In this document: positions 9,525-23,518 of the stretch, piece by piece
Layout: each line of letters begins with the position of its first letter
Numbering within the stretch: position 1 is the first letter of the stretch
NCBI GenBank assembly: GCA_964057225.1
Contig: OZ059895.1
Span: forward strand, 23,694,688-23,758,687
Reading direction: 5' to 3'
Length of the DNA stretch: 64,000 bases
Origin: Auanema rhodensis
Lineage: Eukaryota > Nematoda > Chromadorea > Rhabditida > Rhabditidae
The notes under the pieces: generated by a model
Seen by the model: the letters and a program-made list of their open reading frames with translations, nothing else
Told to the model about the DNA's origin: nothing
Database searches by the model: none
Translations under genes and position numbers: made by a program

Positions 9525-12438
9525 CCATGTCCATATTAGTCTAAAAACAAATTTTTATTGATATTGGTGCATGGTAACCATGACTTTGAAATTTACGTGA
9601 ACTTTAATTTATGCTAATTAAATGTACACGTGATGTGCACTTGGTATGTAACTCGCTTCACGTGAAAGATAAAGAGATGCGGTTTTCAAAATTAGATTCC
9701 CCATGTCCATATTAGTCTAAAAACAAATTTTTATTGATATTTTGAAATTTTCATATTAGTCTAAAAACAACAAGATGCGGTTTTCAAAATTAGATTCCCC
9801 ATGTCCATATTAGTCTAAAAACAAATTTTTATTGATATTGGTGCATGGTAACCATGACTTTGAAATTTACGTGAACTTTAATTTATGCTAATTAAATGTA
9901 CACGTGATGTGCACTTGGTATGTAACTCGCTTCACGTGAAAGATAAAGAGATGCGGTTTTCAAAATTAGATTCCCCATGTCCATATTAGTCTAAAAACAA
10001 ATTTTTATTGATATTGGTGCATGGTAACCATGACTTTAAAATTTACGTGAACTTTAATTTATGCTAATTAAATGTACACGTGATGTGCACTTGGTATGTA
10101 ACTCGCTTCACGTGAAAGATAAAGAGATGCGGTTTTCAAAATTAGATTCCCCATGTCCATATTAGTCTAAAAACAAATTTTTATTGATATTGGTGCATGG
10201 TAACCATGACTTTGAATTTTACGTGAACTTTAATTTATGCTAATTAAATGTACACGTGATGTGCACTTGGTATGTAACTCGCTTCACGTGAAAGATAAAG
10301 AGATGCGGTTTTCAAAATTAGATTCCCCATGTCCATATTAGTCTAAAAACAAATTTTTATTGATATTGGTGCATGGTAACCATGACTTTGAAATTTACGT
10401 GAACTTTAATTTATGCTAATTAAATGTACACGTGATGTGCACTTGGTATGTAACTCGCTTCACGTGAAAGATAAAGAGATGCGGTTTTCAAAATTAGATT
10501 CCCCATGTCCATATTAGTCTAAAAACAAATTTTTATTGATATTGGTGCATGGTAACCATGACTTTGAAATTTACGTGAAGTTTAATTTATGCTAATTAAA
10601 TGTACACGTGATGTGCACTTGGTATGTAACTCGCTTCACGTGAAAGATAAAGAGATGCGGTTTTCAAAATTAGATTCCCCATGTCCATATTAGTCTAAAA
10701 ACAAATTTTTATTGATATTGGTTCATGGTAACCATGACTTTTAAATTTACGTGAACTTTAATTTATGCTAATTAAATGTACACGTGATGTGCACTTGGTA
10801 TGTAACTCGCTTCACGTGAAAGATAAAGAGATGCGGTTTTCAAAATTAGATTCCCCATGTCCATATTAGTCTAAAAACAAATTTTTATTGATATTGGTGC
10901 ATGGTAACCATGACTTTGAAATTTACGTGAACTTTAATTTATGCTAATTAAATGTACACGTGATGTGCACTTGGTATGTAACTCGCTTCACGTGAAAGAT
11001 AAAGAGATGCGGTTTTCAAAATTAGATTACCCATGTCCATATTAGTCTAAAAACAAATTTTTATTGATATTGGTTCATGGTAACCATGACTTTGAAATTT
11101 ACGTGAACTTTAATTTATGCTAATTAAATGTACACGTGATGTGCACTTGGTATGTAACTCGCTTCACGTGAAAGATAAAGAGATGCGGTTTTCAAAATTA
11201 GATTCCCCATGTCCATATTAGTCTAAAAACAAATTTTTATTGATATTGGTGCATGGTAACCATGACTTTGAAATTTACGTGAACTTTAATTCATGCTAAT
11301 TAAATGTACACGTGATGTGCACTTGGTATGTAACTCGCTTCACGTGAAAGATAAAGAGATGCGGTTTTCAAAATTAGATTCCCCATGTCCATATTAGTCT
11401 AAAAACAAATTTTTATTGATATTGCTTCATGGTAACCATGACTTTGAAATTTACGTGAACTTTAATTTATGCTAATTAAATGTACACGTGATGTGCACTT
11501 GGTATGTAACTCGCTTCACGTGAAAGATAAAGAGATGCGGTTTTCAAAATTAGATTCCCCATGTCCATATTAGTCTAAAAACAAATTTTTATTGATATTG
11601 GTTCATGGTAACCATGACTTTGAAATTTACGTGAACTTTAATTTATGCTAATTAAATGTACACGTGATGTGCACTTGGTATGTAACTCGCTTCACGTGAA
11701 AGATAAAGAGATGCGGTTTTCAAAATTAGATTCCCCATGTCCATATTAGTCTAAAAACAAATTTTTATTGATATTGGTGCATGGTAACCATGACTTTGAA
11801 ATTTACGTGAACTTTAATTTATGCTAATTAAATGTACACGTGATGTGCACTTGGTATGTAACTCGCTTCACGTGAAAGATAAAGAGATGCGGTTTTCAAA
11901 ATTAGATTACCCATGTCCATATTAGTCTAAAAACAAATTTTTATTGATATTGGTTCATGGTAACCATGACTTTGAAATTTACGTGAACTTTAATTTATGC
12001 TAATTAAATGTACACGTGATGTGCACTTGGTATGTAACTCGCTTCACGTGAAAGATAAAGAGATGCGGTTTTCAAAATTAGATTCCCCATGTCCATATTA
12101 GTCTAAAAACAAATTTTTATTGATATTGGTGCATGGTAACCATGACTTTGAAATTTACGTGAACTTTAATTCATGCTAATTAAATGTACACGTGATGTGC
12201 ACTTGGTATGTAACTCGCTTCACGTGAAAGATAAAGAGATGCGGTTTTCAAAATTAGATTCCCCATGTCCATATTAGTCTGAAAACAAATTTTTATTGAT
12301 ATTGCTTCATGGTAACCATGACTTTGAAATTTACGTGAACTTTAATTTATGCTAATTAAATGTACACGTGATGTGCACTTGGTATGTAACTCGCTTCACG
12401 TGAAAGATAAAGAGATGCGGTTTTCAAAATTAGATTCC
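9525..12438 (+). repeat. Block A, copy 2 (17 units)
   Basis: This is the second copy of 1-2,914 at an offset of 9,524 bp, including the 98-bp unit and the nested 880-bp tandem. All marker changes I checked agree between the copies, which implies a recent duplication or strong homogenisation. The end is placed where the GTTC unit with GGTTCTCA at 12,439 departs from the GTGC/AATTCATGC unit at 2,915. Confidence 0.93.
9701..9798 (+). repeat. Rearranged 98-bp unit, copy 3
   Basis: This unit has the same junctions as those at 177 and 5,203 and sits in the same context as the first, between two plain GTGC units. Because the unit is 98 bp, everything downstream is shifted by 78 bp relative to a strict 176-bp lattice. 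Confidence 0.93.
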
Positions 12439-15400
12439 CCATGTCCATATTAGTCTAAAAACAAATTTTTATTGATATTGGTTCATGGTAACCATGACTT
12501 TGAAATTTACGTGAACTTTAATTTATGCTAATTAAATGTACACGTGATGTGCACTTGGTATGTAACTCGCTTCACGTGAAAGATAAAGAGATGCGGTTCT
12601 CAAAATTAGATTCCCCATGTCCATATTAGTCTAAAAACAAATTTTTATTGATATTGCTTCATGGTAACCATGACTTTGAAATTTACGTGAACTTTAATTT
12701 ATGCTAATTAAATGTACACGTGATGTGCACTTGGTATGTAACTCGCTTCACGTGAAAGATAAAGAGATGCGGTTTTCAAAATTAGATTCCCCATGTCCAT
12801 ATTAGTCTAAAAACAAATTTTTATTGATATTGCTTCATGGTAACCTTGACTTTGAAATTTACGTGAACTTTAATTTATGCTAATTAAATGTACACGTGAT
12901 GTGCACTTGGTATGTAACTCGCTTCACGTGAAAGATAAAGAGATGCGGTTTTCAAAATTAGATTCCCCATGTCCATATTAGTCTAAAAACAAATTTTTAT
13001 TGATATTGGTTCATGGTAACCATGACTTTGAAATTTACGTGAACTTTAATTTATGCTAATTAAATGTACACGTGATGTGCACTTGGTATGTAACTCGCTT
13101 CACGTGAAAGATAAAGAGATGCGGTTTTCAAAATTAGATTCCCCATGTCCATATTAGTCTAAAAACGAATTTTTATTGATATTGCTTCATGGTAACCATG
13201 ACTTTGAAATTTACGTGAACTTTAATTTATGCTAATTAAATGTACACGTGATGTGCACTTGGTATGTAACTCGCTTCACATGAAAGATAAAGAGATGCGG
13301 TTTCCAAAATTAGATTCCCCATGTCCATATTAGTCTAAAAACAAATTTTTATTGATATTGGTTCATGGTAACCATGACTTTGAAATTTACGTGAACTTTA
13401 ATTTATGCTAATTAAATGTGCACGTGATGTGCACTTGGTATGTAACTCGCTTCACGTGAAAGATAAAGAGATGCGGTTTTCAAAATTAGATTCCCCATGT
13501 CCATATTAGTCTAAAAACAAATTTTTATTGATATTGGTGCATGGTAACCATGACTTTGAATTTTACGTGAACTTTAATTTATGCTAATTAAATGTACACG
13601 TGATGTGCACTTGGTATGTAACTCGCTTCACGTGAAAGATAAAGAGATGCGGTTTTCAAAATTAGATTCCCCATGTCCATATTAGTCTAAAAACAAATTT
13701 TTATTGATATTGGTTCATGGTAACCATGACTTTGAAATTTACGTGAACTTTAATTTATGCTAATTAAATGTACACGTGATGTGCACTTGGTATGTAACTC
13801 GCTTCACGTGAAAGATAAAGAGATGCGGTTTTCAAAATAAGATTCCCCATGTCCATATTAGTCTAAAAATAAATTTTTATTGATATTGCTTCATGGTAAC
13901 CATGACTTTGAAATTTACGTGAACTTTAATTTATGCTAATTAATTGTACACGTGATGTGCACTTGGTATGTAACTCGCTTCACGTGAAAGATAAAGAGAT
14001 GCGGTTTTCAAAATTAGATTCCCCATGTCCATATTAGTCTAAAAACAGATTTTTATTGATATTGGTTCATGGTAACCATGACTTTGAAATTTACGTGAAC
14101 TTTAATTTATGCTAATTAAATGTACACGTGATGTGCACTTGGTATGTAACTCGCTTCACGTGAAAGATAAAGAGATGCGGTTTTCAAAATTAGATTCCCC
14201 ATGTCCATATTAGTCTAAAAACAAATTTTTATTGATATTGGTGCATGGTAACCATGACTTTGAAATTTACGTGAACTTTAATTTATGCTAATTAAATGTA
14301 CACGTGATGTGCACTTGGTATGTAACTCGCTTCACGTGAAAGATAAAGAGATGCGGTTTTCAAAATTAGATTCCCCATGTCCATATTAGTCTAAAAACAA
14401 ATTTTTATTGATATTGCTTCATGGTAACCATGACTTTGAAATTTACGTGAACTTTAATTTATGCTAATTAAATGTACACGTGATGTGCACTTGGTATGTA
14501 ACTCGCTTCACGTGAAAGATAAAGAGATGCGGTTTTCAAAATTAGATTCCCCATGTCCATATTAGTCTAAAAACAAATTTTTATTGATATTGGTTCATGG
14601 TAACCATGACTTTGAAATTTACGTGAACTTTAATTTATGCTAATTAAATGTACACGAGATGTGCACTTGGTATGTAACTCGCTTCACGTGAAAGATAAAG
14701 AGATGCGGTTTTCAAAATTAGATTCCCCATGTCCATATTAGTCTAAAAACAAATTTTTATTGATATTGGTTCATGGTAACCATGACTTTGAATTTTACGT
14801 GAACTTTAATTTATGCTAATTAAATGTACACGTGATGTGCACTTGGTATGTAACTCGCTTCACGTGAAAGATAAAGAGATGCGGTTTTCAAAATTAGATT
14901 CCCCATGTCCATATTAGTCTAAAAACAAATTTTTATTGATATTGCTTCATGGTAACCATGACTTTGAAATTTACGTGAACTTTAATTTATGCTAATTAAA
15001 TGTACACGTGATGTGCACTTGGTATGTAACTCGCTTCACGTGAAAGATAAAGAGATGCGGTTTTCAAAATTAGATTCCCCATGTCCATATTAGTCTAAAA
15101 ACAAATTTTTATTGGTATTGGTTCATGGTAACCATGACTTTGAAATTTACGTGAACTTTAATTTATGCTAATTAAATGTACACGTGATGTGCACTTGGTA
15201 TGTAACTTGCTTCACGTGAAAGATAAAGAGATGCGGTTTTCAAAATTAGATTCCCCATGTCCATATTAGTCTAAAAACAAATTTTTATTGATATTGCTTC
15301 ATGGTAACCATGACTTTGAAATTTACGTGAACTTTAATTTGTGCTAATTAAATGTACACGTGATGTGCACTTGGTATGTAACTCGCTTCACGTGAAAGAT

Positions 15401-17713
15401 AAAGAGATGCGGTTTTCAAAATTAGATTCCCCATGTCCATATTAGTCTAAAAACAAATTTTTATTGATATTGCTTCATGGTAACCATGACTTTGAAATTT
15501 ACGTGAACTTTAATTTATGCTAATTAAATGTACACGTGATGTGCACTTGGTATGTAACTCGCTTCACGTGAAAGATAAAGAGATGCGGTTTTCAAAATTA
15601 GATTCCCCATGTCCATATTAGTCTAAAAACAAATTTTTATTGATATTGGTGCATGGTAACCATGACTTTGAAATTTACGTGAACTTTAATTTATGCTAAT
15701 TAAATGTACTCGTGATGTGCACTTGGTATGTAACTCGCTTCACGTGAAAGATAAAGAGATGCGGTTTTCAAAATTAGATTCCCCATGTCCATATTAGCCT
15801 AAAAACAAATTTTTATTGATATTGCTTCATGGTAACCATGACTTTGAAATTTACGTGAACTTTAATTTATGCTAATTAAATGTACACGTGATGTGCACTT
15901 GGTATGTAACTCGCTTCACGTGAAAGATAAAGAGATGCGGTTTTCAAAATTAGATTCCCCATGTCCATATTAGTCTAAAAACAAATTTTTATTGATATTG
16001 GTGCATGGTAACCATGACTTTGAAATTTACGTGAACTTTAATTTATGCTAATTAAATGTACACGTGATGTGCACTTGGTATGTAACTCGCTTCACGTGAA
16101 AGATAAAGAGATGCGGTTTTCAAAATTAGATTACCCATGTCCATATTAGTCTAAAAACAAATTTTTATTGATATTGGTGCATGGTAACCATGACTTTGAA
16201 TTTTACGTGAACTTTAATTTATGCTAATTAAATGTACACGTGATGTGCACTTGGTATGTAACTCGCTTCACGTGAAAGATAAAGAGATGCGGTTTTCAAA
16301 ATTAGATTCCCCATGTCCATATTAGTCTAAAAACAAATTTTTATTGATATTGGTTCATGGTAACCATGACTTTGAAATTTACGTGAACTTTAATTTATGC
16401 TAATTAAATGTACACGTGATGTGCACTTGGTATGTAACTCGCTTCACGTGAAAGATAAAGAGATGCGGTTTTCAAAATTAGATTCCCCATGTCCATATTA
16501 GTCTAAAAACAAATTTTTATTGATATTGGTGCATGGTAACCATGACTTTGAAATTTACGTGAACTTTAATTTATGCTAATTAAATGTACACGTGATGTGC
16601 ACTTGGTATGTAACTCGCTTCACGAAGATGAAGAGATGCGGTTTCAAAATTAGATTCCCCATGTCCATATTAGTCTAAAAACAGATTTTTATTGATATTG
16701 GTTCATGGTAACCATGACTTTGAAATTTACGTGAACTTTAATTTATGCTAATTAAATGTACACGTGATGTGCACTTGGTATGTAACTCGCTTCACGTGAA
16801 AGATAAAGAGATGCGGTTTTCAAAATTAGATTCCCCATGTCCATATTAGTCTAAAAACAAATTTTTATTGATATTGGTTCATGGTAACCATGACTTTGAA
16901 ATTTACGTGAACTTTAATTTATGCTAATTAAATGTACACGTGATGTGCACTTGGTATGTAACTCGCTTCACGTGAAAGATAAAGAGATGCGGTTTTCAAA
17001 ATTAGATTCCCCATGTCCATATTAGTCTAAAAACAAATTTTTATTGATATTGGTGCATGGTAACCATGACTTTGAAATTTACGTGAACTTTAATTTATGC
17101 TAATTAAATGTACACGTGATGTGCACTTGGTATGTAACTCGCTTCACGTGAAAGATGAAGAGATGCGGTTTTCAAAATTAGATTCCCCATGTCCATATTA
17201 GTCTAAAAACAAATTTTTATTGATATTGGTTCATGGTAACCATGACTTTGAAATTTACGTGAACTTTAATTTATGCTAATTAAATGTACACGTGATGTGC
17301 ACTTGGTATGTAACTCGCTTCACGTGAAAGATAAAGAGATGCGGTTTTCAAAATTAGATTCCCCATGTCCATATTAGTCTAAAAACAAATTTTATTGATA
17401 TTGGTGCATGGTAACCATGACTTTGAAATTTACGTGAACTTTAATTTATGCTAATTAAATGTACACGTGATGTGCACTTGGTATGTAACTCGCTTCACGT
17501 GAAAGATAAAGAGATGCGGTTTTCAAAATTAGATTCCCCATGTCCATATTAGTCTAAAAACAAATTTTTATTGATATTGGTGCATGGTAACCATGACTTT
17601 GAAATTTACGTGAACTTTAATTTATGCTAATTAAATGTACACGTGATGTGCACTTGGTATGTAACTCGCTTCACGTGAAAGATAAAGAGATGCGGTTTTC
17701 AAAATTAGATTCC
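12439..17713 (+). repeat. Diverged stretch of 30 monomers with private substitutions
   Basis: Here GCTTC, GTTC and GTGC subtypes are mixed, with GCTTC much more frequent than in the middle of the window. Many changes are seen once: AACCTTGAC (12,845), CACATG (13,278), ATGTGCAC (13,419), AATAAGAT (13,837), CACGAGATG (14,655), ATTGGTATTG (15,114), AACTTGC (15,207), GTGCTAATT (15,340), TACTCGTG (15,709) and AGCCTAAA (15,797). I found no repeated multi-monomer order. The pattern suggests an older, less homogenised segment between two homogenised ones. Confidence 0.85.
16487..16658 (+). repeat. 172-bp monomer with a 4-base loss
   Basis: After TTCACG the sequence reads AAGATGAAGAG instead of TGAAAGATAAAGAG, and GGTTTTC is shortened to GGTTTC. 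The net loss is 4 bases, giving 172 bp. The TTCACGTGAA palindrome is destroyed. It is the only monomer of this length in the window and has not been amplified. Confidence 0.9.
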
Positions 17714-20700
17714 CCATGTCCATATTAGTCTAAAAACAAATTTTTATTGATATTGGTTCATGGTAACCATGACTTTGAAATTTACGTGAACTTTAATTTA
17801 TGCTAATTAAATGTACACGTGATGTGCACTTGGTATGTAACTCGCTTCACGTGAAAGATAAAGAGATGCGGTTTTCAAAATTAGATTCCCCATGTCCATA
17901 TTAGTCTAAAAACAAATTTTTATTGATATTGGTTCATGGTAACCATGACTTTGAAATTTACGTGAACTTTAATTTATGCTAATTAAATGTACACGTGATG
18001 TGCACTTGGTATGTAACTCGCTTCACGTGAAAGATAAAGAGATGCGGTTTTCAAAATTAGATTCCCCATGTCCATATTAGTCTAAAAACAAATTTTTATT
18101 GATATTGGTTCATGGTAACCATGACTTTGAAATTTACGTGAACTTTAATTTATGCTAATTAAATGTACACGTGATGTGCACTTGGTATGTAACTCGCTTC
18201 ACGTGAAAGATAAAGAGATGCGGTTTTCAAAATTAGATTCCCCATGTCCATATTAGTCTAAAAACAAATTTTTATTGATATTGGTTCATGGTAACCATGA
18301 CTTTGAAATTTACGTGAACTTTAATTTATGCTAATTAAATGTACACGTGATGTGCACTTGGTATGTAACTCGCTTCACGTGAAAGATAAAGAGATGCGGT
18401 TTTCAAAATTAGATTCCCCATGTCCATATTAGTCTAAAAACAAATTTTTATTGATATTGGTTCATGGTAACCATGACTTTGAAATTTACGTGAACTTTAA
18501 TTTATGCTAATTAAATGTACACGTGATGTGCACTTGGTATGTAACTCGCTTCACGTGAAAGATAAAGAGATGCGGTTTTCAAATTAGATTCCCCATGTCC
18601 ATATTAGTCTAAAAACAAATTTTTATTGATATTGGTTCATGGTAACCATGACTTTGAAATTTACGTGAACTTTAATTTATGCTAATTAAATGTACACGTG
18701 ATGTGCACTTGGTATGTAACTCGCTTCACGTGAAAGATAAAGAGATGCGGTTTTCAAAATTAGATTCCCCATGTCCATATTAGTCTAAAAACAAATTTTT
18801 ATTGATATTGGTTCATGGTAACCATGACTTTGAAATTTACGTGAACTTTAATTTATGCTAATTAAATGTACACGTGATGTGCACTTGGTATGTAACTCGC
18901 TTCACGTGAAAGATAAAGAGATGCGGTTTTCAAAATTAGATTCCCCATGTCCATATTAGTCTAAAAACAAATTTTTATTGATATTGGTTCATGGTAACCA
19001 TGACTTTGAATTTACGTGAACTTTAATTTATGCTAATTAAATGTACACGTGATGTGCACTTGGTATGTAACTCGCTTCACGTGAAAGATAAAGAGATGCG
19101 GTTTTCAAAATTAGATTCCCCATGTCCATATTAGTCTAAAAACAAATTTTTATTGATATTGGTTCATGGTAACCATGACTTTGAAATTTACGTGAACTTT
19201 AATTTATGCTAATTAAATGTACACGTGATGTGCACTTGGTATGTAACTCGCTTCACGTGAAAGATAAAGAGATGCGGTTTTCAAAATTAGATTCCCCATG
19301 TCCATATTAGTCTAAAAACAAATTTTTATTGATATTGGTTCATGGTAACCATGACTTTGAAATTTACGTGAACTTTAATTTATGCTAATTAAATGTACAC
19401 GTGATGTGCACTTGGTATGTAACTCGCTTCACGTGAAAGATAAAGAGATGCGGTTTTCAAAATTAGATTCCCCATGTCCATATTAGTCTAAAAACAAATT
19501 TTTATTGATATTGGTTCATGGTAACCATGACTTTGAAATTTACGTGAACTTTAATTTATGCTAATTAAATGTACACGTGATGTGCACTTGGTATGTAACT
19601 CGCTTCACGTGAAAGATAAAGAGATGCGGTTTTCAAAATTAGATTCCCCATGTCCATATTAGTCTAAAAACAAATTTTTATTGATATTGGTTCATGGTAA
19701 CCATGACTTTGAAATTTACGTGAACTTTAATTTATGCTAATTAAATGTACACGTGATGTGCACTTGGTATGTAACTCGCTTCACGTGAAAGATAAAGAGA
19801 TGCGGTTTTCAAAATTAGATTCCCCATGTCCATATTAGTCTAAAAACAAATTTTTATTGATATTGGTTCATGGTAACCATGACTTTGAAATTTACGTGAA
19901 CTTTAATTTATGCTAATTAAATGTACACGTGATGTGCACTTGGTATGTAACTCGCTTCACGTGAAAGATAAAGAGATGCGGTTTTCAAAATTAGATTCCC
20001 CATGTCCATATTAGTCTAAAAACAAATTTTTATTGATATTGGTTCATGGTAACCATGACTTTGAAATTTACGTGAACTTTAATTTATGCTAATTAAATGT
20101 ACACGTGATGTGCACTTGGTATGTAACTCGCTTCACGTGAAAGATAAAGAGATGCGGTTTTCAAAATTAGATTCCCCATGTCCATATTAGTCTAAAAACA
20201 AATTTTTATTGATATTGGTTCATGGTAACCATGACTTTGAAATTTACGTGAACTTTAATTTATGCTAATTAAATGTACACGTGATGTGCACTTGGTATGT
20301 AACTCGCTTCACGTGAAAGATAAAGAGATGCGGTTTTCAAAATTAGATTCCCCATGTCCATATTAGTCTAAAAACAAATTTTTATTGATATTGGTTCATG
20401 GTAACCATGACTTTGAAATTTACGTGAACTTTAATTTATGCTAATTAAATGTACACGTGATGTGCACTTGGTATGTAACTCGCTTCACGTGAAAGATAAA
20501 GAGATGCGGTTTTCAAAATTAGATTCCCCATGTCCATATTAGTCTAAAAACAAATTTTTATTGATATTGGTTCATGGTAACCATGACTTTGAAATTTACG
20601 TGAACTTTAATTTATGCTAATTAAATGTACACGTGATGTGCACTTGGTATGTAACTCGCTTCACGTGAAAGATAAAGAGATGCGGTTTTCAAAATTAGAT

Positions 20701-21935
20701 TCCCCATGTCCATATTAGTCTAAAAACAAATTTTTATTGATATTGGTGCATGGTAACCATGACTTTGAAATTTACGTGAACTTTAATTTATGCTAATTAA
20801 ATGTACACGTGATGTGCACTTGGTATGTAACTCGCTTCACGTGAAAGATAAAGAGATGCGGTTTTCAAAATTAGATTCCCCATGTCCATATTAGTCTAAA
20901 AACAAATTTTTATTGATATTGGTTCATGGTAACCATGACTTTGAAATTTACGTGAACTTTAATTTATGCTAATTAAATGTACACGTGATGTGCACTTGGT
21001 ATGTAACTCGCTTCACGTGAAAGATAAAGAGATGCGGTTTTCAAAATTAGATTCCCCATGTCCATATTAGTCTAAAAACAAATTTTTATTGATATTGGTT
21101 CATGGTAACCATGACTTTGAAATTTACGTGAACTTTAATTTATGCTAATTAAATGTACACGTGATGTGCACTTGGTATGTAACTCGCTTCACGTGAAAGA
21201 TAAAGAGATGCGGTTTTCAAAATTAGATTCCCCATGTCCATATTAGTCTAAAAACAAATTTTTATTGATATTGGTTCATGGTAACCATGACTTTGAAATT
21301 TACGTGAACTTTAATTTATGCTAATTAAATGTACACGTGATGTGCACTTGGTATGTAACTCGCTTCACGTGAAAGATAAAGAGATGCGGTTTTCAAAATT
21401 AGATTCCCCATGTCCATATTAGTCTAAAAACAAATTTTTATTGATATTGGTTCATGGTAACCATGACTTTGAAATTTACGTGAACTTTAATTTATGCTAA
21501 TTAAATGTACACGTGATGTGCACTTGGTATGTAACTCGCTTCACGTGAAAGATAAAGAGATGCGGTTTTCAAAATTAGATTCCCCATGTCCATATTAGTC
21601 TAAAAACAAATTTTTATTGATATTGGTTCATGGTAACCATGACTTTGAAATTTACGTGAACTTTAATTTATGCTAATTAAATGTACACGTGATGTGCACT
21701 TGGTATGTAACTCGCTTCACGTGAAAGATAAAGAGATGCGGTTTTCAAAATTAGATTCCCCATGTCCATATTAGTCTAAAAACAAATTTTTATTGATATT
21801 GGTTCATGGTAACCATGACTTTGAAATTTACGTGAACTTTAATTTATGCTAATTAAATGTACACGTGATGTGCACTTGGTATGTAACTCGCTTCACGTGA
21901 AAGATAAAGAGATGCGGTTTTCAAAATTAGATTCC
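17714..21935 (+). repeat. Near-identical core of 24 monomers
   Basis: Almost every unit is the GTTC consensus. I saw only three departures: a one-base loss near 18,581 (TTTTCAAATTAG), a one-base loss near 19,010 (TTGAATTTACG) and one GTGC unit near 20,745. The length agrees: 24 x 176 minus 2 equals 4,222. This is the most homogeneous part of the window and suggests the youngest local amplification or strongest conversion. Confidence 0.9.
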
Positions 21936-23518
21936 CCATGTCCATATTAGTCTAAAAACAAATTTTTATTGATATTGGTTCATGGTAACCATGACTTTGA
22001 ATTTTACGTGAACTTTAATTTATGCTAATTAAATGTACACGTGATGTGCACTTGGTATGTAACTCGCTTCACGTGAAAGATAAAGAGATGCGGTTTTCAA
22101 AATTAGATTCCCCATGTCCATATTAGTCTAAAAACAAATTTTTATTGATATTGGTGCATGGTAACCATGACTTTGAAATTAACGTGAACTTTAATTTATG
22201 CTAATTAAATGTACACGTGATGTGCACTTGGTATGTAACTCGCTTCACGTGAAAGATAAAGAGATGCGGTTTTCAAAATTAGATTCCCCATGTCCATATT
22301 AGTCTAAAAACAAATTTTTATTGATATTGGTTCATGGTAACCATGACTTTGAAATTTACGTGAACTTTAATTTATGCTAATTAAATGTACACGTGATGTG
22401 CACTTGGTATGTAACTCGCTTCACGTGAAAGATAAAGAGATGCGGTTTTCAAAATTAGATTCCCCATGTCCATATTAGTCTAAAAACAAATTTTATTGAT
22501 ATTGGTGCATGGTAACCATGACTTTGAAATTTACGTGAACTTTAATTTATGCTAATTAAATGTACACGTGATGTGCACTTGGTATGTAACTCGCTTCACG
22601 TGAAAGATAAAGAGATGCGGTTTTCAAAATTAGATTCCCCATGTCCATATTAGTCTAAAAACAAATTTTTATTGATATTGGTTCATGGTAACCATGACTT
22701 TGAAATTTACGTGAACTTTAATTTATGCTAATTAAATGTACACGTGATGTGCACTTGGTATGTAACTCGCTTCACGTGAAAGATAAAGAGATGCGGTTTT
22801 CAAAATTAGATTCCCCATGTCCATATTAGTCTAAAAACAAATTTTTATTGATATTGGTTCATGGTAACCATGACTTTGAAATTTACGTGAACTTTAATTT
22901 ATGCTAATTAAATGTACACGTGATGTGCACTTGGTATGTAACTCGCTTCACGTGAAAGATAAAGAGATGCGGTTTTCAAAATTAGATTCCCCATGTCCAT
23001 ATTAGTCTAAAAACAAATTTTTATTGATATTGGTGCATGGTAACCATGACTTTGAATTTTACGTGAACTTTAATTTATGCTAATTAAATGTACACGTGAT
23101 GTGCACTTGGTATGTAACTCGCTTCACGTGAAAGATAAAGAGATGCGGTTTTCAAAATTAGATTCCCCATGTCCATATTAGTCTAAAAACAAATTTTTAT
23201 TGATATTGGTTCATGGTAACCATGACTTTGAAATTTACGTGAACTTTAATTTATGCTAATTAAATGTACACGTGATGTGCACTTGGTATGTAACTCGCTT
23301 CACGTGAAAGATAAAGAGATGCGGTTTTCAAAATTAGATTCCCCATGTCCATATTAGTCTAAAAACAAATTTTTATTGATATTGGTTCATGGTAACCATG
23401 ACTTTGAATTTTACGTGAACTTTAATTTATGCTAATTAAATGTACACGTGATGTGCACTTGGTATGTAACTCGCTTCACGTGAAAGATAAAGAGATGCGG
23501 TTTTCAAAATTAGATTCC
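21936..23518 (+). repeat. Block G, copy 1 (9 monomers)
   Basis: The markers in order are GAATTTT; GTGC with AAATTAAC (22,176); GTTC; a GTGC unit of 175 bp with a T lost from the T-run (near 22,490); GTTC; GTTC; GTGC with GAATTTT; GTTC; GTTC with GAATTTT. The same order recurs at 24,751-26,333, offset by 2,815 bp (16 monomers minus the one-base loss). Confidence 0.9.

Noticed and set aside
1-12438. Duplication as assembly artefact
   Set aside because: It cannot be excluded without reads. However, private differences between copies (GTGATAG at 3,757, CTCGGTTC at 5,155, a missing monomer after 5,300) argue against a simple duplicated contig.
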